Part shown: positions 7,969 to 16,501 of the stretch, piece after piece
How positions within the stretch are numbered: position 1 is the first letter of the stretch
Layout of the letters: every line of letters starts with the position of its first letter
From: Salinicoccus sp. RF5
GTDB taxonomy: Bacteria; Bacillota; Bacilli; Staphylococcales; Salinicoccaceae
Assembly (NCBI RefSeq): GCF_020786625.1
Contig: NZ_JAJGRC010000002.1
Span: forward strand, 310,001 to 374,000
Direction: 5' to 3'
Length of the DNA stretch: 64,000 nucleotides
Position numbers and translations under genes: made by a program
The notes under the pieces: model-generated
The model's database searches: none
Told to the model about the DNA's origin: nothing
What the model saw: only the letters and a program-made list of their open reading frames with translations

Positions 7969-9567
7969 TCAGTGGGTGATGCAGTGTTTTACTACAGCCT
8001 CCAGCAGTTTCGGTGTGATTTCAAAGGCACTCTTCTTGTGGAGCCGTTCGGTGAGCTTGTGCGGATCCTTGCCGAACGGACCGATGTTGATGAGCGGTGC
8101 CTGGAGCTTCTGCATGGATTCGAATGGGATGGAGTAGGTTCTATCCCATACCGGAGTATTGGCCTGATACGATTCCCAACCGTCATCATGCTTGTCATAG
8201 GTGACGTAGCTCAGGTCGGATATGCCGTTGAAGTAATGGATCTCTTTCGGCTCGATGCCGTAGTTTTCGCCGAGGAAATCATTCGTCAGTGAAGAAAGGC
8301 TTCTGACCAGCGGATCTTCCGAAGCATTGACTGCCGGATAGTATGGAGGTGCAAAGAGTGTGACGACGAGCGGTACAAGTTCTTTGCAGTAGGTGATCAT
8401 GCGGTTGGCGATGTGCATCGATTTTTCCCGGTCATCCAGGTCGTCCCGGCCGATGTAGTCGGAAATGATGTCATCGACCTTTTCCTGGCCGAACTTTTTG
8501 ACGAGGTATGCATGCAGATCCTGATAGGACATCGTGCGGACCCTGCCGACCGGTGGTATGTTTTCCCGCTGGCAGATTTCTTCATACTGCTTCTGGCACT
8601 GGTTCATCGTCTGCTCAACCAGGTAATGGTATTTGCTGAAGATATCTTCGGCATTCTGCTTCATCGTGAATACGTTGTATAGCACAGCAACGTGGTTTGA
8701 TGTCTGGGCGGAATAGTCTTCCTTCATATCGTAATATTTCAGTGAAACCGGCAGGGGCGTCTTCTCACCGTACTCCTCCTCAGAGAAAATGTCCGTGAAT
8801 TCCATCTGCTGGTTCAGGAATGATGCCATATAGTGGGCGTTGAGGCCCCGTAATGGTTCACCCACATGTGTTTCCACACCATAGAAGAGGGCCGAGGGCA
8901 TGATTTTCCCTATGGACCCCGAATAGAAGTAGTAGTTCGGGTCATCAGGATACTGGGTGAAGCTCGGTTCACTGTTGAGGAACAGCGAGTAGTCCAGTCC
9001 ATTTTCATCGGCGATGGATTCAAGGCGATCCACAGCGGCACGCATGCCGGCGGAGTCCACTTCCTCATCGGGTACGGTCATGAGCAGGAGGTTGATCGGC
9101 CAGTCCTCTGCAGCAGCCTTCTCGATCAGATGCATGTGCAGTGCGATTCCCATCTTCATGTCCATTGTGCCGCGGCCGTATAAGTATTCACCAGAGAGGG
9201 CGTCCCATTTATTATCCGGTGAAAAGTCATCCGCAATTTCCTTGAAGCGGTTGCCGAGTTCACGTGGCGTGAACGCAAGGTGGCTCTTGGAGCCGAACTC
9301 CTTTGTATGTACAGTATCGAAATGACTCATCAGCACAATTGTCTTTTTGGCGTCATCATGCCTGTAGAGGGCAGTGAGCGCATTCCGCTCCCTGCCGGCA
9401 TCGTGCAATGCGATATGGTCTGGATGCGCCTTATAGTAGTCGAGTTTCGCCAGTTCATCTTTCAGTTTGAAGGGGAAGTGGCGTTCCCCTTCAGTGCCTG
9501 TCCGGCTGTCCCATGAGACCAGCTGGCATATCAGATCTTCGAGCTGCTGCTGTGTGTTCCAGAACAT
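7969..9567 (-). CDS. rocB: RocB-type M20 family peptidase/deacylase
   Basis: A 532-residue M20 metallopeptidase of the long RocB group. Two-zinc-site motifs are visible: MSHFDTVH near residue 80, GRGTMDMKMG near 130 and TVPDEEVDSAG near 165. RocB of Bacillus is associated with arginine utilisation but its exact reaction is not established; cleavage of a peptide or N-acyl amino acid is the family expectation. It is downstream of an aminotransferase on the same strand (33 bp gap), suggesting a two-gene amino-acid-use operon. The ATG at 9567 has GGGAGGA upstream. Confidence 0.82.
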   Translation of the reverse strand: MFWNTQQQLEDLICQLVSWDSRTGTEGERHFPFKLKDELAKLDYYKAHPDHIALHDAGRERNALTALYRHDDAKKTIVLMSHFDTVHTKEFGSKSHLAFTPRELGNRFKEIADDFSPDNKWDALSGEYLYGRGTMDMKMGIALHMHLIEKAAAEDWPINLLLMTVPDEEVDSAGMRAAVDRLESIADENGLDYSLFLNSEPSFTQYPDDPNYYFYSGSIGKIMPSALFYGVETHVGEPLRGLNAHYMASFLNQQMEFTDIFSEEEYGEKTPLPVSLKYYDMKEDYSAQTSNHVAVLYNVFTMKQNAEDIFSKYHYLVEQTMNQCQKQYEEICQRENIPPVGRVRTMSYQDLHAYLVKKFGQEKVDDIISDYIGRDDLDDREKSMHIANRMITYCKELVPLVVTLFAPPYYPAVNASEDPLVRSLSSLTNDFLGENYGIEPKEIHYFNGISDLSYVTYDKHDDGWESYQANTPVWDRTYSIPFESMQKLQAPLINIGPFGKDPHKLTERLHKKSAFEITPKLLEAVVKHCITH

Positions 9568-9600
9568 CGATGGTCCTCCCTTATTGATCAGGATCTCTAT

Positions 9601-10767
9601 CTATACTTGACTTTTCCGGTGTCTCTCGAGGAAACGCTCCATGCGGCGCATCCCCTCTTCCAGATTCTCCATGGAACTGGCGTACGAAATTCTTATATGG
9701 TTTCTGCCTTCTTTGGAAAATGTAGATCCAGGCACAACGGCGACATGCTCTTCCGCCAGAAGCCTTTCAGCAAATGTGAGGTCATCGAGTCCAGTTCTCT
9801 CTACACTCGGGAAGATATAGAAAGCACCGGTGGGTGTCTCGCATTCCAATCCCATATCGTTCAACTTCTTATGAATGAAGTCCCTGCGTTTGATATATCT
9901 CTCGTTCATTTCTCCCGGAAAGCTTCTCGTGTTGTCGAGGGCTTCGATTGCAGCATGCTGGCTGGGGAGGGAAGCGCAGATGGAGTTGTTCAGATGGACT
10001 CTGAGCACATACTTCATGAAGTCCGCCGGCCCAAGCACAAAACCGAGACGCCATCCCGTCATGGCATGGGATTTCGACAGGCCATGAATAATGAAGAGTC
10101 GGCCACGCAGAGCATCGAAGGCACCAAAGGAGACATGTTTTCCAGTGAAAGTATTTTCACTGTATATTTCATCGGATATGACGAATATGCTCTCCTGTGC
10201 AAGCATGGTTGTGATGTCCGCTGTTTCCTCGTGTGAAAGGGAGACGCCTGTCGGGTTTGATGGATGATTGAATATTATAGCCTTCGTGCGTTCTGTAATC
10301 AATTTTTGGATTTCAGATGCCTCGGGCTTGAAATTCGTACCGGAAATGTCCAGGTGGACAGGTACACCACCATTCAATCTGATCAATGCCTCATAGCCGG
10401 AATATGAGGGGGAGGGGAGTATGACTTCGTCCCCATGCTCGAGGATCGTCCTCAGCACGGAATCCAATCCTTCACTGGCTCCGTTGGTAACAATGATTTC
10501 ATCTTCAGCTGTATATTTGAAGCCGTATGTTTCCATGAAAAAGTTTGAAACGCTGCTTCTCAGCTGTGGCAGCCCTGCATTATGGGAATATCCTGTTCTA
10601 TTCTCACGTATGGCAGCCATGCCGGCTTCCTTGATGTTTTCTGGTGTCGGAAAATCCGGTTGTCCAATGGTGAGGTTCACCCCATCCTCATATTCAGCCA
10701 CTCTATTGGCGAATACCCGGATGCCGGGGACTTCGAGTGTTTCTGCTATCGGGTTCATCTTCAGCAT
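9601..10767 (-). CDS. Class I/II aminotransferase (PatA-like)
   Basis: A 388-residue fold-type I PLP aminotransferase. Visible motifs: TIGQPDFPTP at the N-terminus, TNGASEGLDS (phosphate-binding side), FNHPSNPTG, SDEIYSENTF, the PLP-lysine in HGLSKSHAMTGWRLGF and a C-terminal RISYASS carrying the carboxylate-binding Arg. It resembles Bacillus PatA, which has been linked to lysine/aromatic amino acid transamination, so substrate is only broadly assigned. AAAGGAGGG precedes the start. It is the first gene of the reverse-strand pair with the RocB-type peptidase; promoter must lie in the A/T-rich 10768-10900 gap shared with the TRAP operon. Confidence 0.83.
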   Translation of the reverse strand: MLKMNPIAETLEVPGIRVFANRVAEYEDGVNLTIGQPDFPTPENIKEAGMAAIRENRTGYSHNAGLPQLRSSVSNFFMETYGFKYTAEDEIIVTNGASEGLDSVLRTILEHGDEVILPSPSYSGYEALIRLNGGVPVHLDISGTNFKPEASEIQKLITERTKAIIFNHPSNPTGVSLSHEETADITTMLAQESIFVISDEIYSENTFTGKHVSFGAFDALRGRLFIIHGLSKSHAMTGWRLGFVLGPADFMKYVLRVHLNNSICASLPSQHAAIEALDNTRSFPGEMNERYIKRRDFIHKKLNDMGLECETPTGAFYIFPSVERTGLDDLTFAERLLAEEHVAVVPGSTFSKEGRNHIRISYASSMENLEEGMRRMERFLERHRKSQV

Positions 10768-10887
10768 GCAAGCCCTCCTTTATTATTCAACTGCATATAG
10801 CGCTAATTATAGTTTTATAAAGATGTGAACGCAACCTCTGCATACATTTGAATATAATTTATAATAATACATTAATATTAATAAATA

Positions 10888-10914
10888 TTGACGAATTATA
10901 ATTATTGTTATAAT
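10888..10914 (+). promoter_or_regulatory. Possible promoter of the TRAP transporter operon
   Basis: TTGACG (10888-10893) and TATAAT (10909-10914) are separated by 15 bp, in a very A/T-rich stretch about 50 bp before the first TRAP gene. Spacing is short of ideal, and other TATAAT-like runs are nearby. Confidence 0.4.
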
Positions 10915-10964
10915 ATTTTGTATAAATTATGCAAAAAACGTATTTTAATAAGGAGAGGGAAATG

Positions 10965-12008
10965 ATGAAGAAATTTTCAGGACTGGTTGCTGCATTGGGT
11001 GTATCGTTCGTGTTGACTGCATGTGGAGGATCGGGTGAAGAAGGTGAGTCGTCAGGCGAGTCATCCGGCAGTGCCGAGAACACTGAGACGGTGACGCTGC
11101 AGTTGGGTCATGCGTTGTCACCGGGAACACCTGCTGCCGACAAGATTGATGAAATGGCGGAGACGGTGGCAGAAGAGACGGAAGGGCGCGTGGAATTCGA
11201 TATCTACCCGGACAGCCAGCTGGGGTCCGAAACGGAAATGCTTGAACAGATCCAGGTGGGTTCCATGCAGGCCGGAGCCATCATGATCGGTTCCATGCAG
11301 ACGCTTGATATGAAGATGGCCATCGAAGATCTTCCATATATGTGGAAGGACGTCGAGCATGCACGTGAAGCATATAAGGGTGAATTCGGCGAACAGCTCG
11401 CAGATATCATCTCCGAACAAGGGCTGACCCAGATCGGATATCTTGAGTGGGGGCCAAGGCATGTCACCAATAATGAAAAGCCGATTGTCGAACCGGAAGA
11501 CCTTGAAGGTGTGAATATCCGTGTAGCGGAAACGGCACTCAGGGTTGATGCATTCGAACAGGTGGGCGCACTGCCGACTGTCATGGCTTTCAGTGAAGTA
11601 TACGGTGCCCTTCAGCAGGGTGCGCTAGATGCACAGGAGAATCCGCTGTCAGTCATCAATGCAGCAAAGTTCTATGAAGTCCAGGACTATCTCTCATTGA
11701 CGGGCCACTTCTACAACACTGTAATGATGGTGGTTGAAACGGATACGTGGGATCAGATTTCAGAAGAGGACCAGCAGCTCATCCGGGAAGAGGCTTCCAG
11801 CATTTCAGAAGAGGTTGCCGAAATGAATGACACGATGGAAGAGGAATACCTCACTGAGCTGGAAGAGAATGGCATGCAGATCAATGATGATGTCAATACC
11901 GAAGCATTCAGGGAAGCGATGCTCCCGGTTTATGACCAGTGGGAAGAGGAAGTCTTCGGCGAAGAACTTATGAATGTATACAGAGAAGCATCCGGATGGG
12001 AAGAATAG
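10965..12008 (+). CDS. TRAP transporter solute-binding lipoprotein (DctP family)
   Basis: A 347-residue DctP-type extracytoplasmic binding protein. The N-terminus is a lipoprotein signal (KK charge, hydrophobic core, LTAC lipobox), followed by a Ser/Gly/Glu-rich linker. LGHALSPGTPAADKIDEMA and GALPTVMAFSEVYGALQQG are family hallmarks, the latter containing the binding-site region; the VNIRVAETALRVDAF segment carries the conserved Arg that pairs with a ligand carboxylate. It delivers an organic acid (sugar acid, keto acid or C4-dicarboxylate) to the DctQM membrane pair that follows. AGGAGAGGG lies before ATG 10962/10965; the second ATG has the better spacing. Confidence 0.88.
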   Translation: MKKFSGLVAALGVSFVLTACGGSGEEGESSGESSGSAENTETVTLQLGHALSPGTPAADKIDEMAETVAEETEGRVEFDIYPDSQLGSETEMLEQIQVGSMQAGAIMIGSMQTLDMKMAIEDLPYMWKDVEHAREAYKGEFGEQLADIISEQGLTQIGYLEWGPRHVTNNEKPIVEPEDLEGVNIRVAETALRVDAFEQVGALPTVMAFSEVYGALQQGALDAQENPLSVINAAKFYEVQDYLSLTGHFYNTVMMVVETDTWDQISEEDQQLIREEASSISEEVAEMNDTMEEEYLTELEENGMQINDDVNTEAFREAMLPVYDQWEEEVFGEELMNVYREASGWEE

Positions 12009-12038
12009 GGATCCATCCGACAAAGGGGCGTAAATGAA

Positions 12039-12515
12039 ATGGGACTTACAAGGATTCTTGTCAAAGTACTGACATGGATGTGCATCATTACAATCACATT
12101 ACTTACATTCATCGTCCTGCTCCAGGTCATCACCAGGTTCTTCGACTATTCGATGCCGGGTACAGAGGAGTTGTCCAGACTGTTCATCGTCTGGCTGACC
12201 TTCCTCGGAAGCAGCCTGGCCATCTATGAGAAGATGCACCTGGCGGTGAACTATTTCGTCAATAAGTTCAAGAAAAGGCAGCGCAAGGTGCTTTACGTCC
12301 TGGTCAACGTACTGATCATAATATTCTATGCGGTGTTGACATACTACGGATTCATGTTGTCGATGAGTGCGATGTCGCAGACGACCTCGACATTGCAGAT
12401 GCCGGTAGGCATTTCCTATCTGGCGATTCCGGTAAGCGGACTCTTTTCAATCTACTTCATCGCAATCAACCTGACGGGCTCTGCGACTGAAGAGGAAGGG
12501 GGGACGGCATCATGA
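12039..12515 (+). CDS. TRAP transporter small membrane subunit (DctQ family)
   Basis: A 158-residue membrane protein with four hydrophobic segments and the DctQ signature around SMPGTEELSRLFIVWLTFLG in the second helix. It forms the integral-membrane complex with the large DctM subunit, whose start codon overlaps its stop (ATGATGA arrangement at 12512-12517), so the two are translationally coupled. AAAGGGG upstream of ATG 12039 is a reasonable ribosome binding site. Confidence 0.87.
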   Translation: MGLTRILVKVLTWMCIITITLLTFIVLLQVITRFFDYSMPGTEELSRLFIVWLTFLGSSLAIYEKMHLAVNYFVNKFKKRQRKVLYVLVNVLIIIFYAVLTYYGFMLSMSAMSQTTSTLQMPVGISYLAIPVSGLFSIYFIAINLTGSATEEEGGTAS

Positions 12516-13738
12516 TGATCGTACTCATACTGCTCATATTCTTTGCGCTCCTTTTCATCGGCATGCCCCTTGAAATCGTCATCCAGAGGATGTTTGCAGG
12601 CGTCGACAGTTTCTCCTATCTTGCCCTGCCGCTATTTATACTGGCAGGCAACATCATGGGCAAAGGTGGATTGACCAGGCGGCTGATGGCACTATCCAGT
12701 GCAATCGTCGGACGGTTCACAGGCGGGACGGCCATCACCACCGTCGTGACGACGGCGCTGTTCGGCGCAGTATCCGGATCCACTGTAGCAACGACCTATG
12801 CGGTCGGTTCAGTGCTTGTGCCACGGCTTCAGGAAGAGAAGTACAGCAACTCCTTCATCGCAAGCATCATCGGTCCTGCAGGTGTGCTGGGACTCATCAT
12901 TCCGCCAAGCATCACGATGGTTATCCTGGGCATTACGGCCAACATTTCAATCGGTGACCTGTTTATAGCGGGCGTCATCCCAGGCATATTGCTGACGGTG
13001 ACCCTGTCTGTATATGTCGCTGTCATCGCCAGGAAGAAGGGGTATGGGGAGATTTCGGTCGAAACACCGAAGGGCAAGGAGTTCTGGATGATCGCATGGC
13101 GGGCATTCTTTCCGCTGCTCACACCGATATTCATCCTCGGGAGCATCTTCAGCGGCTTTGCCACAGCGACGGAAGCGGCTGTCATAGCGGTTGCCTATGG
13201 TTTCATCCTTGCTCTTGTATACAGGGAACTCAACTTCGGGACATACAGGGAAATCATGGTATCCTCCGCCGTCACATCTGCGACGATCCTCATCATCATC
13301 TCGGCAGCCAATGCATTTACATATGTATTGACGGCGAATCGGATACCCGTCATGATCTCTAACTTCTTTCTGGAATATGCGACATCTCCATGGATGTTCC
13401 TGATCATCGTGTCGATCATCCTGCTGATTCTCGGAACTTTGACGGAAGTGACATCACTGATTGTCCTCTTGAGTCCGATATTCATGCCGATTGCCACCCA
13501 GTATGGCATTGACCCGGTGCATTTCGGAATGGTGCTGATCATGAACTTTGCACTCGCGAACATTACGCCGCCTGTCGGACTGTCGCTGATTGCAGGGTGT
13601 AGCATCACGGACAGGAAGATGGGAATAGAGGAGACGCTGCCCTATATCCTCCATGTATTGGCCATCGTGGGCGTGATGGTGGCAATCATCATCTTCTTCC
13701 CGCCACTTTCAACATTCCTGCCCGGACTATTCGAGTAG
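12512..13738 (+). CDS. TRAP transporter large membrane subunit (DctM family), short in the first helix region
   Basis: A 408-residue polytopic DctM subunit. Family motifs are clear: LPLFILAGNIMGKGG, GAVSGSTVATTYAVGS, GLIIPPSITMVI and NITPPVGLSL. It moves the solute with a Na+ gradient. The N-terminal region is odd: IGMPLEIVIQRMFAG joins the usual GMP at the end of the first segment directly to the EIVIQRMFAG loop, so about 20 residues that normally form the second hydrophobic segment are missing, in agreement with a total length about 20 below the usual 425-430. The frame is intact, so the protein may be functional or a recent in-frame deletion. Confidence 0.87.
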   Translation: MMIVLILLIFFALLFIGMPLEIVIQRMFAGVDSFSYLALPLFILAGNIMGKGGLTRRLMALSSAIVGRFTGGTAITTVVTTALFGAVSGSTVATTYAVGSVLVPRLQEEKYSNSFIASIIGPAGVLGLIIPPSITMVILGITANISIGDLFIAGVIPGILLTVTLSVYVAVIARKKGYGEISVETPKGKEFWMIAWRAFFPLLTPIFILGSIFSGFATATEAAVIAVAYGFILALVYRELNFGTYREIMVSSAVTSATILIIISAANAFTYVLTANRIPVMISNFFLEYATSPWMFLIIVSIILLILGTLTEVTSLIVLLSPIFMPIATQYGIDPVHFGMVLIMNFALANITPPVGLSLIAGCSITDRKMGIEETLPYILHVLAIVGVMVAIIIFFPPLSTFLPGLFE

Positions 13739-13750
13739 AGGAGGCAAACC

Positions 13751-14086
13751 ATGATACTGAAACCAAAAGCTGCAGAACACTTCACGGATCTACATGGTGG
13801 AAGCGGCAGCGTGGCCATATCCAGGCATCTGGGCCCGCATGACGTGAACGGGCTTGACCTCTTCGCGAAAGTGGTGGTCGAAAAGGGCGGCAGCATCGGC
13901 TATCACCAGCATCTGAAAGATTCGGAAGGCTATTATATACTGAGCGGTGCGGCAGAATTCATCGATGCGGATGGTACACACAAATCTGTTGTTCCTGGCG
14001 ACCTCTGCCTGATTACCAGGGGCCAATCCCATGGCATTGTCAACACGGGCGAAGGGGCTCTCGAATTCCTTGCGGTAGTATTCTAA
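13751..14086 (+). CDS. Small single-domain cupin protein
   Basis: A 111-residue cupin. Motif 1 is GSIGYHQHLKDSEGYYILSG, supplying a His-x-His and Glu, and motif 2 is PGDLCLITRGQSHGI, supplying the last His, so the metal site looks complete. It begins 12 bp after dctM with AGAGGAGG upstream and therefore belongs to the TRAP operon. Small cupins in such operons often act as isomerases or mutarotase-like enzymes for sugar acids, which would fit sugar-acid uptake, but nothing in the sequence fixes the reaction. Confidence 0.78.
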   Translation: MILKPKAAEHFTDLHGGSGSVAISRHLGPHDVNGLDLFAKVVVEKGGSIGYHQHLKDSEGYYILSGAAEFIDADGTHKSVVPGDLCLITRGQSHGIVNTGEGALEFLAVVF

Positions 14087-14101
14087 GGAGACGAAAATAA
14101 G

Positions 14102-14142
14102 AACCGGCACACTGCCATGCTTCATGCAGTGTGCCGGTTTTC
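14102..14142. terminator. Bidirectional terminator, TRAP operon / alkaline phosphatase
   Basis: Left arm AACCGGCACACTG and right arm CAGTGTGCCGGTT with a single bulge, followed by TTTTCTT on the plus strand. It sits between convergent genes. Confidence 0.92.
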
Positions 14143-14158
14143 TTCATATTACATTGGA

Positions 14159-15526
14159 TTATTGTGCCATGAATGACTTGATGAAGTCGCCATGTTCGAT
14201 ATTGTCTGTGAGACCCTGGAATTTTTCCTTTCCTGGACCATAGGCGTAGACGTTGACGTCTTCACCAGTATGTCCTCCTGTCGTCCAGCCGGTGAAGGTA
14301 CGCTTGTCGACGGCCCCTTTGATGATGCCTTCGATTTCCCCATAGCGGTCGGCTGTCGGAAGGAGCAGGGCTTCTTCCAGCGCACCGATTTCCTCTGATG
14401 TGAATGCCCAGTCGATGTATGCTTCCAGTGTACCTTTGATATCTTCAGTTTCGAGTATTTCTTCGGTGATGAATTCAGGTGTGCGGTGCATTTCATGAAG
14501 TGGTTCTGCATTCCAGTTGTATTCGCCATCCAGTCCGAGGGAGAATCCACCTGTATTATGGTCTGCCGTAGCAACGACGAGTGTTTCACCATCCTGTTCG
14601 GCAAAGTCTATTGCTGCGGCGAATGCCGCTTCAAAATCTTCCATTTCGCTCATGGCACCAGCTATGTCATTGGCGTGGCCGGCCCAGTCGATCTGGCTGC
14701 CTTCAACCATCAGGAAGAAACCTTCTTCATCCTGACTCAAAGTATCAATCGCTGTCTGTGTCATGTTCTCAAGGGAAGGCGTCTCTTCTGTACGATCCCA
14801 TTTCTTGGGCAGGCCGCCTTCTGAGAACAGGCCAAGCAGCTGGTTGTTCTGTGACTGCTGCATTTCCTGGGCATTGCTGACGAAGTCATAGCCTTCATTC
14901 TGGAATTCTTCAATCAGATTGCGGTCTTCACGGTCGAAGTATTCGATGCCGCCGCCAAGCAGGACATCCACTTTCATCTGATCATTTATTCTTTCGTCAA
15001 AATAATCATCAGCGATCTCGGCGTGATTGTGCCTGGATTCGTCATGGGCGCCGAAGCTTGCCGGTGTCGCATGTGTGATTTCACTTGTTGCGACGAGTCC
15101 TGTGGACTTGTCTGACGCTTTGGCGACCTCGAGTGCAGTTTCAAGCTCATTCAGCTCGTGGTCGACCGCAATGGCATTGTTGTATGTTTTGGAGCCTGTA
15201 GCCATTGCTGTGGCAGAAGCGGCAGAATCTGTGATGTTTTCCTCTTCGTCATGTGGATGTGTCTTCTGCTGTCCGACAAGATGATGGTCGAATTCGGTAT
15301 CGGCCATATCTTCGGAAAATCCGCCATTCTTATAGTATCTGTAGGCGGTGTTGTATGTAACACCCATTCCGTCACCAATCAGATATATTACATTCTTTGG
15401 AGTATCCGAGCCCTGATCCGCACCTTGGGAACCGGAACCTCCACCAGCAGCTGTAGCCGGATTGGAACCGAAGACAGATGCCAGAACAAATAAAGTGAGC
15501 AGTGAAGCAATAAACCATTTTTTCAT
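14159..15526 (-). CDS. Secreted alkaline phosphatase
   Basis: A 455-residue PhoA-superfamily alkaline phosphatase close to Bacillus PhoA/PhoB. A Sec signal peptide (KK, long hydrophobic core, cleavage near ATAAG) precedes a Gly/Ser-rich linker. Active-site motifs: LIGDGMG (metal Asp), the nucleophile Ser in ITDSAASATAMATG, VEGSQIDWAGHAND, ATADHNTGG and WTTGGHTGEDV. It hydrolyses phosphate monoesters outside the cell. The ATG at 15526 is preferred because AAGGAGAT lies 8 nt upstream; a start at 15550 would put that site inside the gene. The upstream Pho-box-like repeats suggest induction by phosphate starvation through PhoPR. Confidence 0.92.
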   Translation of the reverse strand: MKKWFIASLLTLFVLASVFGSNPATAAGGGSGSQGADQGSDTPKNVIYLIGDGMGVTYNTAYRYYKNGGFSEDMADTEFDHHLVGQQKTHPHDEEENITDSAASATAMATGSKTYNNAIAVDHELNELETALEVAKASDKSTGLVATSEITHATPASFGAHDESRHNHAEIADDYFDERINDQMKVDVLLGGGIEYFDREDRNLIEEFQNEGYDFVSNAQEMQQSQNNQLLGLFSEGGLPKKWDRTEETPSLENMTQTAIDTLSQDEEGFFLMVEGSQIDWAGHANDIAGAMSEMEDFEAAFAAAIDFAEQDGETLVVATADHNTGGFSLGLDGEYNWNAEPLHEMHRTPEFITEEILETEDIKGTLEAYIDWAFTSEEIGALEEALLLPTADRYGEIEGIIKGAVDKRTFTGWTTGGHTGEDVNVYAYGPGKEKFQGLTDNIEHGDFIKSFMAQ

Positions 15527-15567
15527 AAGTGAATATCTCCTTCTTTTCATGATGTTTTAATCATAGC

Positions 15568-15588
15568 AACCGGATATTAATTCCGGTT
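15568..15588. repeat. Inverted repeat upstream of alkaline phosphatase
   Basis: AACCGGA and TCCGGTT form a perfect 7-bp inverted repeat with a TATTAAT centre, between the Pho-box array and the phosphatase start. It may be an operator or a leader hairpin. Confidence 0.5.
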
Positions 15589-15594
15589 TAAGAA

Positions 15595-15633
15595 TATTAA
15601 TTATATGTAAACGGCAACTAAAGATTGAATTAA
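15595..15633 (-). promoter_or_regulatory. Pho-box-like array (four PhoP repeats)
   Basis: Read on the minus strand, TTAATT, TTTAGT, TTTACA and TTAATA follow one another with exactly 5 nt between each, an 11-bp period. This matches the Gram-positive PhoP pattern TT(A/T/C)ACA-N5 repeats. It lies about 70-110 bp upstream of the phosphatase start codon and points toward that gene. Confidence 0.62.
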
Positions 15634-15637
15634 CAAT

Positions 15638-15652
15638 CCAGAAAAATTCTGG
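15638..15652. promoter_or_regulatory. Small perfect palindrome upstream of hydratase-like gene
   Basis: CCAGAA-AAA-TTCTGG, a perfect 6-bp inverted repeat with a 3-nt centre, about 40 bp upstream of the hydratase-like start and next to possible -10 runs TATATT (15663) and TATAAA (15672). A candidate operator; the regulator is not known. Confidence 0.35.
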
Positions 15653-15693
15653 AAAGCTGTGTTATATTTAGTATAAAGTCAAGGAGGGGTTTC

Positions 15694-16443
15694 ATGTCAT
15701 CTGTTGAACAGCTGTATACTGCTTATGCTGCAAATGAACCATTGGAATTGGGGGTGCTTGAGATCGAATCGAAGGAGGCCGCCTACGATGTACAGAGGGG
15801 TGTGCTGAAATTGAAGGAGGAGAATGGGGAAGTGCTCACAGGCTATAAGATCAGTCTGACTAGCCGGGAGACACAGGATCTTTTCCACAGCGATTCTCCG
15901 CTATACGGAGCGATGACAGACCGCACGGTTAAGAAGGAGATCAACCTTAACGACTACAATATTCCACTTCTTGAAATGGAACTGGTCTTTTTGGTCGATG
16001 AAGAAATATTGCCTGAAGATGATGAGGCAGCCATCATGCAGAAGTGCAGGGTGGCTCCAGGAGCCGAAGTTCCGGACGGCCGGTATAAGGATTGGTTTCC
16101 TAATACTTCATTGACGGAGATCATCGCCGATGGGGCAGTGAACGGCGCAGTGGTATATGGAGAGCCGTCACATTATGATTATAAAGCGATTGAAGATATC
16201 AAAGGCACGCTGTTCCATGAAGGGACAGCAATCAAGGAGGGACGGTCAACGGAAGTCCTGGGCCATCCTGCCAGTGCGGTGAAATGGCTCGCCGGCACCC
16301 TTGCAGCCCAAGGGGAAAAATTGAGCCCCGGGCTCTTCATCTCTTCGGGCACCTTCAACCTGCCTCTGCCGCTGAAGACGGGCACATACAGGGTGGAGTA
16401 TGAAAATGTCGGAAGTGTCGATTTCAGAGTCGTACAGCAATAA
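15694..16443 (+). CDS. Second 2-keto-4-pentenoate hydratase-family protein
   Basis: A 249-residue member of the same fumarylacetoacetase-like group as the operon gene at 7135 (shared patterns: GYKISLTSRETQ, LEMELVFLVDEEI, PGAEVPDGRYKDW, DGAVNGAVVYGE). The ExE metal ligands appear as EMELVFLV, and the Ser-Ser-Ala pattern of the hydratase at 7135 is replaced by DGAVNGAV, so the reaction may differ (hydratase, 4-oxalocrotonate decarboxylase or oxaloacetate decarboxylase are family options). It stands alone with AAGGAGGGG before the ATG and its own terminator. A link to the aromatic operon 8 kb away is possible but unproven. Confidence 0.72.
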   Translation: MSSVEQLYTAYAANEPLELGVLEIESKEAAYDVQRGVLKLKEENGEVLTGYKISLTSRETQDLFHSDSPLYGAMTDRTVKKEINLNDYNIPLLEMELVFLVDEEILPEDDEAAIMQKCRVAPGAEVPDGRYKDWFPNTSLTEIIADGAVNGAVVYGEPSHYDYKAIEDIKGTLFHEGTAIKEGRSTEVLGHPASAVKWLAGTLAAQGEKLSPGLFISSGTFNLPLPLKTGTYRVEYENVGSVDFRVVQQ

Positions 16444-16459
16444 ATGGATCATTGCATAA

Positions 16460-16496
16460 AAAAGAAGCATGTGAGATCTGCTCACATGCTTCTTTT
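16460..16496. terminator. Bidirectional terminator, hydratase-like gene / ilvE
   Basis: A perfect 16-bp stem (left arm AAAAGAAGCATGTGAG) with a 5-nt loop and T-runs on both strands, between convergent genes. Confidence 0.94.
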
Positions 16497-16501
16497 GCGT
16501 C

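Noticed and set aside
10821-10836. cre site in the gap between the aminotransferase and TRAP genes
   Set aside because: TGTGAACGCAACCT matches only one half of the consensus; three or more mismatches in the other half.
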